6,486 nucleotides of DNA from Planctomycetota bacterium. Its GTDB lineage: Bacteria; Planctomycetota; B129-G9. Location: contig QNCA01000084.1 of assembly GCA_003644325.1 (NCBI GenBank), positions 1 through 6,486 of the forward strand, read 5' to 3'. The translations under genes were made by a program, and so were the position numbers. Shown piece after piece: positions 1 through 6,439 of this stretch; within the stretch, counting starts at the first letter, position 1, and the number at the start of each line of letters is the position of its first letter. Under the pieces are notes generated by a model. That model did no database searches. It was given only the letters and a program-made list of their open reading frames with translations, and had not been told where the DNA came from.

Positions 1-85
1 AAGCTGTATCCACAAAACAGTAGTCAAATGAAAAATCTCAATGAACGAATTTACGATCTGATGAATATATTTCGCAAGGGCCTTT
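1..85. other. AT-rich left edge, no recognised gene
   Basis: This stretch is visibly richer in A and T than the DNA that follows. In the frame used by the DnaB fragment it has stops at 29-31, 59-61 and 62-64, so DnaB cannot extend upstream through it. Frame 1 is open from position 1 to a stop at 133-135, but the translation does not resemble DnaB or any family I know. One minus-strand frame is also open across it, with no ATG and no recognisable motif. No intein C-terminal signature (His-Asn before Ser, Thr or Cys) joins it to DnaB. It could be the end of an inserted element, a rearrangement scar, or an assembly join at a contig end. Confidence 0.5.
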
Positions 86-577
86 ATGCAGATCCTGAAA
101 TCAAAGGAAGATATTCAACTGCTCATTGTTGATTACGTGCAATTGATGAACGTGCCGCGCATCGGCAAACGCCAGGAGAACCGCCAACAGGAGATCGCCG
201 AGATATCCCGCTCGCTCAAGGGACTCGCCAGGGAGTTGAACGTGCCCGTGGTGGCGGTTGCGCAGTTGAGCCGCGCCGTCGAGGCCCGCGAGGGGCACCG
301 CCCCCGCATGAGCGACCTGCGCGAGTCCGGCGCGCTGGAACAGGACGCCGACGTCATCATGCTGCTCTATCGCGAGGAATACTACAAGTCTCAGGACGAA
401 GCGGTCAAGGGCAAGGCCGAGGTGATAATAGCGAAGCAGCGCAACGGTCCGACCGGCACCGTGCCGCTGGCATTCATCAGCCAGCACATGAAGTTCGCCG
501 ACCTCGCCCGCCAGCCCGATGAGGGAGCTCGACCTTCCGGTTACCAGCGTCCTGCGGAAGCCACGGCGCCCTTTTAA
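86..577 (+). CDS. Replicative DNA helicase DnaB, C-terminal fragment (5'-truncated)
   Basis: DnaB is the hexameric RecA-fold ATPase that unwinds DNA at the replication fork. What remains (163 residues) is the distal part of the helicase domain. Walker B is [10 protein letters not shown] (residues 12-21, Asp16). The sensor region follows as VAVAQLSR (56-63), then the conserved block around [17 protein letters not shown] (74-90), and finally AKQRNGPTG (116-124), where Arg119 corresponds to the family's arginine finger. Full-length DnaB is about 450 residues; the N-terminal domain and Walker A (P-loop) are absent, and in-frame stops upstream exclude them. Recognisable similarity starts at about residue 4. 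An AAGGG at 76-80 sits 5 nt before the ATG, so translation is conceivable, but the product could not bind ATP normally. It is either a pseudogene remnant or a gene cut by a contig end. The C-terminal tail after about residue 142 is unconserved. Family assignment is very secure; the start and functional state are not. Confidence 0.85.
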   Translation: MQILKSKEDIQLLIVDYVQLMNVPRIGKRQENRQQEIAEISRSLKGLARELNVPVVAVAQLSRAVEAREGHRPRMSDLRESGALEQDADVIMLLYREEYYKSQDEAVKGKAEVIIAKQRNGPTGTVPLAFISQHMKFADLARQPDEGARPSGYQRPAEATAPF

Positions 578-633
578 GGCCGTCCCGGCGGAACAGGAAG
601 ACAGCGACTCTGTTGCAACCGAATCACAAGGGC

Positions 634-637
634 GGAG
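634..637 (+). promoter_or_regulatory. Ribosome binding site of bamA
   Basis: GGAG lies 6 nt before the ATG at 644, inside a purine-rich run. It supports that ATG as the start, and the start gives a complete signal peptide. I see no convincing sigma-70 promoter in the 66-bp gap after dnaB. Confidence 0.6.
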
Positions 638-643
638 TAGAGG

Positions 644-3034
644 ATGAAAGCGAGAAACGCAACGGTTTTGTTCTTGTTGTTTCCGGTGGTGATGGCGTTT
701 GCTTCCGGGCGGGCGCTTGCCGCGGAAGGCGACAGGATAGCGGAAATCCTTGTTGTGCGCTGGGGCACATACGTCAGCAGGGACAAGTACACCGAGGCCA
801 TTTACGCCGACCAGATAAGAGAGAAGATATTCGAAGCCACCGGCGGATTCAGCAAGAGGGCCGCGATCAGCCAGGTCTTGCTGGACATGCAGGAGGCAAA
901 GATACTCTTCCGCTACCGTTACAGCGAGCAGCCCGTGGGTCCGGGGCGGGTCCGCCTGCTGGTCGAGGTAGAAGAGAACATCGAGGTGCGAAGCGTGAAA
1001 CTCATCGGCCTCAAGGCGATGGATGCCGAGAGATTGATGTCGGTGATTCACACGCGCGTCGGCCAACCGCTCAGCCTGCCCACCATTCACCAGGACGCCC
1101 GCCGTATAGAGTCTCTCTATCATGAGGAAGGCTATCTCTTCGTCAGCGTCTCCGCGCCCGTGGAAGGCCACAAGAACGGCGTTGTGCTGTTCGTGGTGGA
1201 GGAAGGCCCCCTGGTCAGAGTGCGCAGGGTCGGTTTCATCGGCAACTATCACTTCTCCGACAAGAAACTGATGTCGCTGATGAACACCAAACGGCGGAAA
1301 CTTTTCGGCCTTCTGGCCAAGGGCGTTTACAGCGAGAACATACTCAAAGAGGACCTGGAGAGGATAGCCAAGTTCTACCGCTCGGAGGGCTACCTCAACG
1401 TGGTCGTGGGGATAGGCAAGATAGAGTACAACGAGTCCCGCACGGACATGTACATCACAATATATATAGAAGAGCATGAATTGTTCCATGTTGGCAAGAT
1501 ACACTTCAGGGGCGTGCGCTATTTCACGGAGGACGAAATAAAGTCGCGACTGCGGCTCAAGGAGAAAGCGCCCTTCAAGGTGTCCGATTACGTGTCCGAT
1601 CTGGCGACCATCAAGAAGATGTACGCCGCCATGGCCTACATCGACGCGGTCGTGGGAGAGACCGCGGAAAATCCCACCATCGTCTATCACAAGGACGAGC
1701 CGATAGTGGACCTCTATTTCAACATCACGGAAAACCGGGAGGTCTACGTAGGCAACATATATGTGCGCGGCAACACGTACACGCAGGACAAAGTAATACG
1801 CAGGGAGTTGTCGTTCGCGCCCGGCGAGAAGTTCAGCATGTCGGAAATAGAGGCCAGCCGCGCGCGCCTGGCCAGGCTGGGCGGCTACCAGGACCGCTAC
1901 TTCCAGGATGTTACCATACGAATCGCGCCCAAAAAGGAGGAGCGCGTCGAAGACGGCCGCCGCGTGCGCGACGTTCACGTAGAGGTGAAGGAGAGCGAAA
2001 GTTTCGGAAGGATACGTTTCGGCGCGGCGATATCGTCAAACGAGGGCGTCCTGGGGGATGTATCCCTCATCCGGCCCAACTTCGATATCGCAGACCTGCC
2101 GAAGGACCTCAGGGACATGTTCGTCGACCGGACGGCCTTTCTCGGCGCGGGTCAATACTTCTCCATCTCGGCCCAGCCCGGAACGGAGTCGAGCCGTTAC
2201 AGCGTCAACTTCTCCGAGCCATACCTCTTCGGCACGCCCACTTCAATGGGCCTGAGCCTTTTCATGTGGGACCGCGAGCGCGAGTCCTTCGACGAAGACC
2301 GCCAGGGCTTCAACATGGGCCTCGGCCGCCGCCTGCCGAAACGGTACAGCATAGGCCTGAATTTCAGAATCGAGCAGGTGGATATAGATAACGTCGATTT
2401 CTGGTCGCCCGGGGACGTCAAGGATGTCGAAGGCTCCAACAGCCTCGTCGCGCTGAGAATGAGCCTGACCAAGGACACCCGCAAGATAGACCGCTTTTTC
2501 AAGCCATACGGCGGCTACCGGTCCTTTGCCTCTATCGAGCCTATCTTCGGCGATTTCGAACTGGTGAGGTTCGCCTTCGGTTCTACCCGCTACAGGACCA
2601 TCTACGAGGACGACGCCGGCTACAAACACATAATCAAACTCGAGGGGGAGGTGGGCTTCATCACCGGCGACTCGCCGATATACGAGAGGTTCTTCCTGGG
2701 CGGAGCCAACAACCTGCGCGGGTTTGACTACCGGGGCGTCGGCCCCATGCAGAGAGGCGACCCCGTCGGCGGCGACACCACCCTGTACGGAAGCGTTGAA
2801 TATTCCTTCCCCGTCGCGGGCGATTCCATCCGCGGGGTGCTCTTCTTCGACTTCGGCACGGTCAACGAGGACACGGCGGATTTCGGAAACATGCGCGCCT
2901 CGGCGGGCTTCGGCATACGCATCTTCAGCCCCCAGATCCCCATACCGATCGCGCTGGATTTCGGCTTCCCCATCAGGGCCGACGACGATGACGATGAGGA
3001 GGTTGTCTCCTTCACAATAGGGACGAATTTCTGA
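644..3034 (+). CDS. bamA: Outer membrane protein assembly factor BamA
   Basis: BamA (Omp85 family) is the outer-membrane insertase that folds beta-barrel proteins into the outer membrane. The 796-residue length is typical. Residues 1-26 or 1-27 form a signal peptide: basic start, hydrophobic core VLFLLFPVVMAF, and cleavage at the RALA/A region. Five POTRA domains follow, beginning near residues 28, 113, 191, 281 and 367; each of the last four opens with the typical strand-plus-glycine pattern, for example VYVGNIYVRGN in the fifth. The 16-strand barrel runs from about 454 to the end. The loop-6 signature is LRGF, with Arg692-Gly693-Phe694, and the protein ends in Phe, as outer-membrane barrels usually do for recognition. 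A short acidic run (ADDDDDEE) lies just before the last strand and would fall in its connecting loop. The first POTRA is the most divergent. The gene precedes ompH, the usual arrangement, although a promoter lies between them. Nothing suggests damage. Confidence 0.97.
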   Translation: MKARNATVLFLLFPVVMAFASGRALAAEGDRIAEILVVRWGTYVSRDKYTEAIYADQIREKIFEATGGFSKRAAISQVLLDMQEAKILFRYRYSEQPVGPGRVRLLVEVEENIEVRSVKLIGLKAMDAERLMSVIHTRVGQPLSLPTIHQDARRIESLYHEEGYLFVSVSAPVEGHKNGVVLFVVEEGPLVRVRRVGFIGNYHFSDKKLMSLMNTKRRKLFGLLAKGVYSENILKEDLERIAKFYRSEGYLNVVVGIGKIEYNESRTDMYITIYIEEHELFHVGKIHFRGVRYFTEDEIKSRLRLKEKAPFKVSDYVSDLATIKKMYAAMAYIDAVVGETAENPTIVYHKDEPIVDLYFNITENREVYVGNIYVRGNTYTQDKVIRRELSFAPGEKFSMSEIEASRARLARLGGYQDRYFQDVTIRIAPKKEERVEDGRRVRDVHVEVKESESFGRIRFGAAISSNEGVLGDVSLIRPNFDIADLPKDLRDMFVDRTAFLGAGQYFSISAQPGTESSRYSVNFSEPYLFGTPTSMGLSLFMWDRERESFDEDRQGFNMGLGRRLPKRYSIGLNFRIEQVDIDNVDFWSPGDVKDVEGSNSLVALRMSLTKDTRKIDRFFKPYGGYRSFASIEPIFGDFELVRFAFGSTRYRTIYEDDAGYKHIIKLEGEVGFITGDSPIYERFFLGGANNLRGFDYRGVGPMQRGDPVGGDTTLYGSVEYSFPVAGDSIRGVLFFDFGTVNEDTADFGNMRASAGFGIRIFSPQIPIPIALDFGFPIRADDDDDEEVVSFTIGTNF

Positions 3035-3084
3035 AATACTCAAGCGACCGGGCTTGTGCTGATCCGGGCAAGCAGGAACATCCA

Positions 3085-3151
3085 AAGCATGCAAGATGCC
3101 GTCCACGCCTGACAGCCGCGAATCGGGGACGCCAAGAATCCTTGCATGCTT
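3085..3151. repeat. 11-bp inverted repeat in the bamA-ompH gap
   Basis: AAGCATGCAAG at 3085-3095 is matched perfectly by its reverse complement CTTGCATGCTT at 3141-3151, with 45 nt between. A smaller hairpin (CAAGC at 3041-3045 with GCTTG at 3052-3056) lies just after the bamA stop. Neither is followed by a T run, so I do not call them intrinsic terminators. The gap from 3035 to about 3165 contains no gene I can support. Confidence 0.5.
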
Positions 3152-3169
3152 CTCGTTCGTCATAACGAT

Positions 3170-3204
3170 TTGACGCGGCGGCCGGTGCGGTGTTAAACTA
3201 TAAT
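3170..3204 (+). promoter_or_regulatory. Predicted sigma-70-type promoter for ompH-lpxD-lpxC/fabZ
   Basis: A -35-like TTGACG (3170-3175) is followed by AT-rich DNA containing a consensus -10, TATAAT (3199-3204), in otherwise GC-rich sequence. The spacing to TATAAT is 23 nt, which is long. The overlapping TAAACT at 3194-3199 gives a better 18-nt spacing with a weaker -10. Transcription would start about 3206-3212, leaving a leader of about 45-50 nt before ompH. Assigned from motif resemblance only. Confidence 0.5.
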
Positions 3205-3243
3205 GGGGCGCGCGTGGGGCGCGTTTCGTTTCTGTCAAGAGCA

Positions 3244-3249
3244 AAGGAG
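3244..3249 (+). promoter_or_regulatory. Ribosome binding site that decides the ompH start
   Basis: AAGGAG lies 7 nt before the ATG at 3257. The frame is open upstream to an ATG at 3202-3204, but that codon overlaps the predicted -10 box, so it would not be in the mRNA, and it would place 18 polar and basic residues ahead of the signal peptide. The 3257 start is therefore preferred. Confidence 0.75.
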
Positions 3250-3256
3250 AGCGCTG

Positions 3257-3922
3257 ATGTCCCGATACGGTTTTGTCGTTCTGATTGCGGCGTGCGTGGT
3301 TGTCGCGCCGGTTTTGGCGGGCCTGTCTCCACGGGTTACGCATTTCGAGACCCGCGGAAATACGCTCGAGGAGCGCGTTGCGGACCTGGAGCGCCGCCTG
3401 GCCTCACGCCCCGCCGTGGCGGTGGTGGACCTCGAGAAAGTGGTAAATAACTATAAGAAGACCGCGGACCTGAAGCAGCGCCGTGCAGACTTCATCAGGC
3501 GGGAAAGGAGCAAACTCGAAACCGTGCAGGATACCATCAATGAAAGAAAACAAAAGCAGGAAAGAATGCCCAAGGATAGCGAACAGTGGTGGGATGAGCA
3601 AATGAAGATAGTGCCCAGGGAGCGTGAACTCGCCGTACGCTGGCAACAGTTCGAGCGCAAGGTCAAACGGATGCAGATGCAGGACCTCGAGGAAGTTTAC
3701 AAAGACATCGTCTCCGCCATCGAAAAGGTTGCCTCCCAAAAAGGCGTCAACATGGTTTTCTGGCGCCACGGCGGCATCGACGAGGAGACATGGGCGCTGG
3801 CCAGGCAGGAAGGCAACCTCATGTCTCACCGCTACATGATAGACATACGGCCCATCCTGTATGCGGACGACACGGTAATCGATATCACCGAAGACGTCAA
3901 AAAGGCCCTCCCGGCCGAATGA
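3257..3922 (+). CDS. ompH: OmpH/Skp-family periplasmic chaperone
   Basis: Skp/OmpH is a trimeric, jellyfish-shaped periplasmic chaperone that carries unfolded outer-membrane proteins to the BAM complex. The 221-residue protein starts with a signal peptide (hydrophobic 6-21, cleavage likely after VLA at 19-21). The OmpH core begins at AVAVVDLEKVV (53-63), goes through long, charged helical arms rich in Lys, Arg, Glu and Gln, and closes with the typical strand ending DDTVIDITEDVKKAL. It is longer than E. coli Skp (161 residues with its signal). Between signal and core there is a short extra segment of about 30 residues with heptad-like hydrophobic spacing (Leu37, Val41, Leu44, Leu48), probably a coiled coil. 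The segment IAAC (10-13) resembles a lipobox, but the hydrophobic core continues past the Cys, so a soluble periplasmic protein is more likely. It sits between bamA and lpxD, the usual neighbourhood for this family. Sequence similarity in the family is low, so the assignment rests on architecture, the two end motifs and context. Confidence 0.88.
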   Translation: MSRYGFVVLIAACVVVAPVLAGLSPRVTHFETRGNTLEERVADLERRLASRPAVAVVDLEKVVNNYKKTADLKQRRADFIRRERSKLETVQDTINERKQKQERMPKDSEQWWDEQMKIVPRERELAVRWQQFERKVKRMQMQDLEEVYKDIVSAIEKVASQKGVNMVFWRHGGIDEETWALARQEGNLMSHRYMIDIRPILYADDTVIDITEDVKKALPAE

Positions 3923-3938
3923 TGTCCCTGGTTTTTTC

Positions 3939-3942
3939 GAGG
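3939..3942 (+). promoter_or_regulatory. Ribosome binding site supporting the GTG start of lpxD
   Basis: GAGG lies 8 nt before the GTG at 3951. No in-frame ATG exists between the ompH stop and this GTG. An ATG at 3949-3951 is out of frame and hits a stop within a few codons. Confidence 0.6.
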
Positions 3943-3950
3943 ATAGTGAT

Positions 3951-5006
3951 GTGCAGAAAACCGTAGGCGAACTTGCCGCCATGATCGATGGCGAGGTGCT
4001 GGGCGATGCCGGCGCCGTCATAACCGGCGTGGCCGATGTGCTCAATGCGAACCCGGGGAATGTCACGTTTGCCGCGAGCAGGAGATATGAGGCGATGATA
4101 GAGACATCGCGCGCCACGGCGGTGATCGTTCGGAAAAACTTCGAGCGATCCAACGACCTGAAGGCCTACATAAGGGTTGCGAACCCCGATGTCGCGTTCG
4201 CCGAAATCGTCAAGGCCTTTGCGCCCGAAAAGATAAGTCTGAAGCCGGGCGTGCACCCCGCCGCCGTCGTCGGACGGGACGTACGACTGGGCAAAGACGT
4301 GCACGTCGGCGCTTACGCGGTCGTGGAAGACGGCGCGAGCATAGGCAACCGGACGGTCATCTACCCGCACGTCTACATCGGTCATTTCACCGAAATAGGC
4401 GACGACTGCCGCATCTACCCGAACGTCACAATCCGCGAGAGGTGCAAACTCGGCAGCCGGGTCATACTGCATAGCGGCGTGGTCATCGGCTGTGACGGCT
4501 TCGGGTATGCCACCGTTGACGGCGTTCGGCGGAAGATTCCCCAGGCGGGCATCGTCGAACTGGAAGACGACGTTGAAGTCGGCGCCAACACCACGATCGA
4601 CCGGGCGCGCTTTGACAAGACCATCATCAAGAAGGGCACGAAGATCGACAATCTGGTCCAGATAGCCCACAACGTCTGCATCGGAGAGAACGGCCTCATC
4701 TCCGCGCTGACGGGGATATCGGGCTCCTGTGAAATCGGCAAGAACGTCATGATCGCGGGCGAGGTGGGCACGCAGGGGCATATCAAGATCGGCGATAATG
4801 TGATGATAGCGGGGCGTGCCGGCGTAACCAAGGACGTCCCCTCGAACGTGGCCATCTCCGGTTATCCCCACATGCTCCACGAGAAGTACCGCCGGATCCA
4901 GATACTACACAGGAAACTTCCACAACTCTTCGAAAGGGTCAAAAACCTCGAGGAAGAGCTCGGAAAATTGAATGAACTATCAAAAGACAATAAAGAAGCC
5001 GGTTGA
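3951..5006 (+). CDS. lpxD: UDP-3-O-acylglucosamine N-acyltransferase LpxD
   Basis: LpxD transfers an R-3-hydroxyacyl chain from acyl-carrier protein to the 2-amino group of UDP-3-O-acyl-glucosamine, the third step of lipid A synthesis, in the cytoplasm. The 351-residue length fits the family (E. coli 341). Residues 1-98 form the uridine-binding N-terminal domain, with ITGVADVLNANPGNVTFAA as the recognisable block. From about residue 100 to 300 the sequence is hexapeptide-repeat left-handed beta helix, including VVIGCDGFGYA (177-187). The catalytic histidine is His240 in VQIAHN, matching E. coli His239. Residues 320-351 are a charged helix typical of the trimer's C-terminal bundle. The start is a GTG 28 bp after ompH, supported by its ribosome binding site. 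The last 35 bp overlap the next gene, indicating co-translation. All expected features are intact. Confidence 0.96.
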   Translation: MQKTVGELAAMIDGEVLGDAGAVITGVADVLNANPGNVTFAASRRYEAMIETSRATAVIVRKNFERSNDLKAYIRVANPDVAFAEIVKAFAPEKISLKPGVHPAAVVGRDVRLGKDVHVGAYAVVEDGASIGNRTVIYPHVYIGHFTEIGDDCRIYPNVTIRERCKLGSRVILHSGVVIGCDGFGYATVDGVRRKIPQAGIVELEDDVEVGANTTIDRARFDKTIIKKGTKIDNLVQIAHNVCIGENGLISALTGISGSCEIGKNVMIAGEVGTQGHIKIGDNVMIAGRAGVTKDVPSNVAISGYPHMLHEKYRRIQILHRKLPQLFERVKNLEEELGKLNELSKDNKEAG

Positions 5007-6267
5007 GTTCGAGGGTGTGGGCATACACACCGGCGAAAAGGTCCTGGTGCGTTTCAAGCCGGCTGACCCCGACACCGGCGTGAACTTTGTGCGCCTGGAC
5101 CTGCGGGGGAAGCCGTCCATCCCCGCCAACGCCAACTCCATCGCCTATCGCATGCGCCGGACCTCGCTCAAGCGCGAGGGCGCGGAGGTTCATACCGTCG
5201 AGCACCTGATGGCGGCGCTCAACGGCATGGGCATAGACAACCTCATTATCGAGATAAACGGTCCCGAGGTGCCCGGCGGGGACGGCAGTTCCCTTACCTT
5301 TGTTCAACTCCTCAAGGAAGCGGGAATCGTAACCCAGAAGTTGCCCAAGAAGATATTTGAAGTCAAGTCGCCTATCGCCGTCTCCGAAGAAGATGTCACG
5401 CTGGTCGCGCTGCCCTGCGACGACGGCCTGACAATCTCCTACACGCTCGACTACAACATCCCCTCCGTGGGCTCGCAATATTTCTCCGTCAGGGTAAACG
5501 AGGACTCCTTCGAGCGCGAACTCGCCCCCGCCCGCACCTTCTGCCTCAACAGCGAGGTGGAGGAACTGCAAAAACAGGGTCTAGGGAAAGGCGCCTCCTA
5601 CGAAAATACCCTTGTAATCAGCGACAAGGGCGTGGTCAACAACGACCTCCGATTCCCCGACGAGTTCGTCCGGCACAAGATCCTCGACCTGCTCGGGGAC
5701 CTCTACCTGGTCAACGCCGCGCTGAAGGCTCACGTCGTGGCCAACAAGTCCGGCCACCCGACGAACATGAAACTGGTTAAGAAGATTCTGGAAGAGATAC
5801 GCCGCCGGGAATCCGAGCAGAGCAGTCGCAACGAGACCTCGCTGGGAATACGCGAAATCCAGAAAATACTGCCCCATCGCTATCCCTTCCTCCTGATAGA
5901 CCGCGTCATCGAACTCGACGGATACAAGCGCGCGGTGGGGATTAAGAACGTGACGTACAACGAGGCGTTCTTCCAGGGGCATTTTCCCGGCCAGCCCATT
6001 ATGCCCGGCGTGCTTATCTTCGAGGCGCTCACGCAACTGGCGGGGGTGCTGCTCCTGCGCAAGATGGAAAACGTCGGCAAGACCGCCGTGCTCCTGAGCA
6101 TAGACAAGGCCCGCATACGCAAGACCGTGGTGCCCGGCGACCAGTTGATACTCGAAGCCGTCGCCGGCAAGGTAAAGAGCCGCACCGGCCAGGTGAACGC
6201 CCGCGCCAAGGTTGACGGCAAGGTCGTGGCCGAGGCCCAGGTCCGGTGCATGCTCGTCGACACGTAA
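4972..6267 (+). CDS. lpxC/fabZ: Bifunctional LpxC-FabZ: UDP-3-O-acyl-GlcNAc deacetylase / 3-hydroxyacyl-ACP dehydratase
   Basis: One 431-residue protein carries two enzymes. Residues 1 to about 275 are LpxC, the zinc deacetylase that commits UDP-3-O-acyl-GlcNAc to lipid A. The visible active-site residues are Glu77 and His78 (HTVEHLMAAL), His235 and Asp239 (RHKILDLLGD) and His262 (NKSGH), equivalent to E. coli Glu78, His79, His238, Asp242 and His265. After a short charged linker (about 276-291), residues 292-431 are FabZ, a hot-dog-fold dehydratase, starting LGIREIQKILPHRYPFLLID. Its catalytic pair is His337 (FQGHFPGQPIMPG) and Glu351 (IFEALTQ). FabZ and LpxC/LpxD draw on the same 3-hydroxyacyl-ACP pool, so fusion may help balance membrane lipid and lipid A supply (inference). 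The ATG start matches the normal LpxC N-terminus and lies inside lpxD; only a weak GGAAAA (4962-4967) precedes it, so translational coupling is likely. The two domains are continuous with no stop between them. The stop codon at 6265-6267 lies inside the direct repeat flanking the downstream element. Confidence 0.96.
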   Translation: MNYQKTIKKPVEFEGVGIHTGEKVLVRFKPADPDTGVNFVRLDLRGKPSIPANANSIAYRMRRTSLKREGAEVHTVEHLMAALNGMGIDNLIIEINGPEVPGGDGSSLTFVQLLKEAGIVTQKLPKKIFEVKSPIAVSEEDVTLVALPCDDGLTISYTLDYNIPSVGSQYFSVRVNEDSFERELAPARTFCLNSEVEELQKQGLGKGASYENTLVISDKGVVNNDLRFPDEFVRHKILDLLGDLYLVNAALKAHVVANKSGHPTNMKLVKKILEEIRRRESEQSSRNETSLGIREIQKILPHRYPFLLIDRVIELDGYKRAVGIKNVTYNEAFFQGHFPGQPIMPGVLIFEALTQLAGVLLLRKMENVGKTAVLLSIDKARIRKTVVPGDQLILEAVAGKVKSRTGQVNARAKVDGKVVAEAQVRCMLVDT

Positions 6268-6271
6268 CGTG

Positions 6272-6439
6272 CTCAAGTTGACTGACTTTTTCCGGCCAAT
6301 GCCGGATGTTTGACTATAAGTTTCCATTTTGCCGGGCCTTACGGTGACAGTCACTAATCTACGAATCTCGTTCGGCAGGCTCGCGAGATTCCGTAATCAG
6401 TGACAGTCACCGAGGTTAGCAAAAGTCAGTCAACTTGAG
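6272..6439. mobile_element. MITE-like 168-bp element with 19-bp perfect terminal inverted repeats
   Basis: The ends are CTCAAGTTGACTGACTTTT (6272-6290) and its exact reverse complement (6421-6439). The 7-bp sequence TAACGTG directly abuts both ends (6265-6271 and 6440-6446), as a target-site duplication would. No coding sequence fits inside. The left arm holds a small perfect hairpin (TCCGGC 6291-6296, loop CAAT, GCCGGA 6301-6306) and the centre holds a second inverted repeat. These are features of a miniature non-autonomous transposable element. The alternative is a palindromic intergenic repeat (REP or BIME type), which would form a strong RNA structure at the 3' end of the lpx transcript. 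No transposase is in the window to settle which. Confidence 0.55.
6342..6412. repeat. Nested imperfect inverted repeat with two GTGACAGTCAC copies
   Basis: Positions 6342-6370 and 6384-6412 are inverted copies matching at 23 of 29 positions, around a 13-nt loop. The innermost 8 bp (GAATCTCG / CGAGATTC) are perfect. Each arm carries GTGACAGTCAC (6344-6354 and 6400-6410), itself a palindrome around a central base. The hairpin sits inside the 168-bp element, off-centre toward its right end. Confidence 0.65.

Noticed and set aside
1..95. Intein splice junction interrupting dnaB
   Set aside because: DnaB inteins are common, but there is no C-terminal His-Asn followed by Ser, Thr or Cys, the frame is closed by stops, and this is not a usual DnaB insertion point.
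611..620. GTTGCAAC palindrome upstream of bamA as an operator
   Set aside because: An 8-bp palindrome alone is expected by chance at this length scale and no promoter is visible beside it.
101..1978. A 625-codon minus-strand open frame opposite dnaB and bamA
   Set aside because: It is a shadow of GC-rich coding on the plus strand: its translation has no recognisable motif, and bamA on the other strand is complete and conserved.
3203..3256. Upstream ATG extension of ompH
   Set aside because: The ATG overlaps the predicted -10 box, lacks a ribosome binding site and would put 18 polar residues before the signal peptide; the 3257 start has AAGGAG at 7 nt.
3265..3300. OmpH as a lipoprotein through the IAAC motif
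   Set aside because: The motif loosely fits a lipobox, but the hydrophobic core extends past the Cys to a good signal peptidase I site (VLA), and the family is soluble in the periplasm.
2243..3343. A 366-codon minus-strand frame covering the end of bamA and the following gap
   Set aside because: Most of it mirrors bamA. The part over the gap has an internal Met but no domain I recognise, and it would run through the ompH promoter and start.
6287..6310. Rho-independent terminator after lpxC-fabZ
   Set aside because: There is a 6-bp GC-rich hairpin (6291-6306), but the T run precedes it and only a broken TGTTT follows, so it does not fit an intrinsic terminator on either strand.
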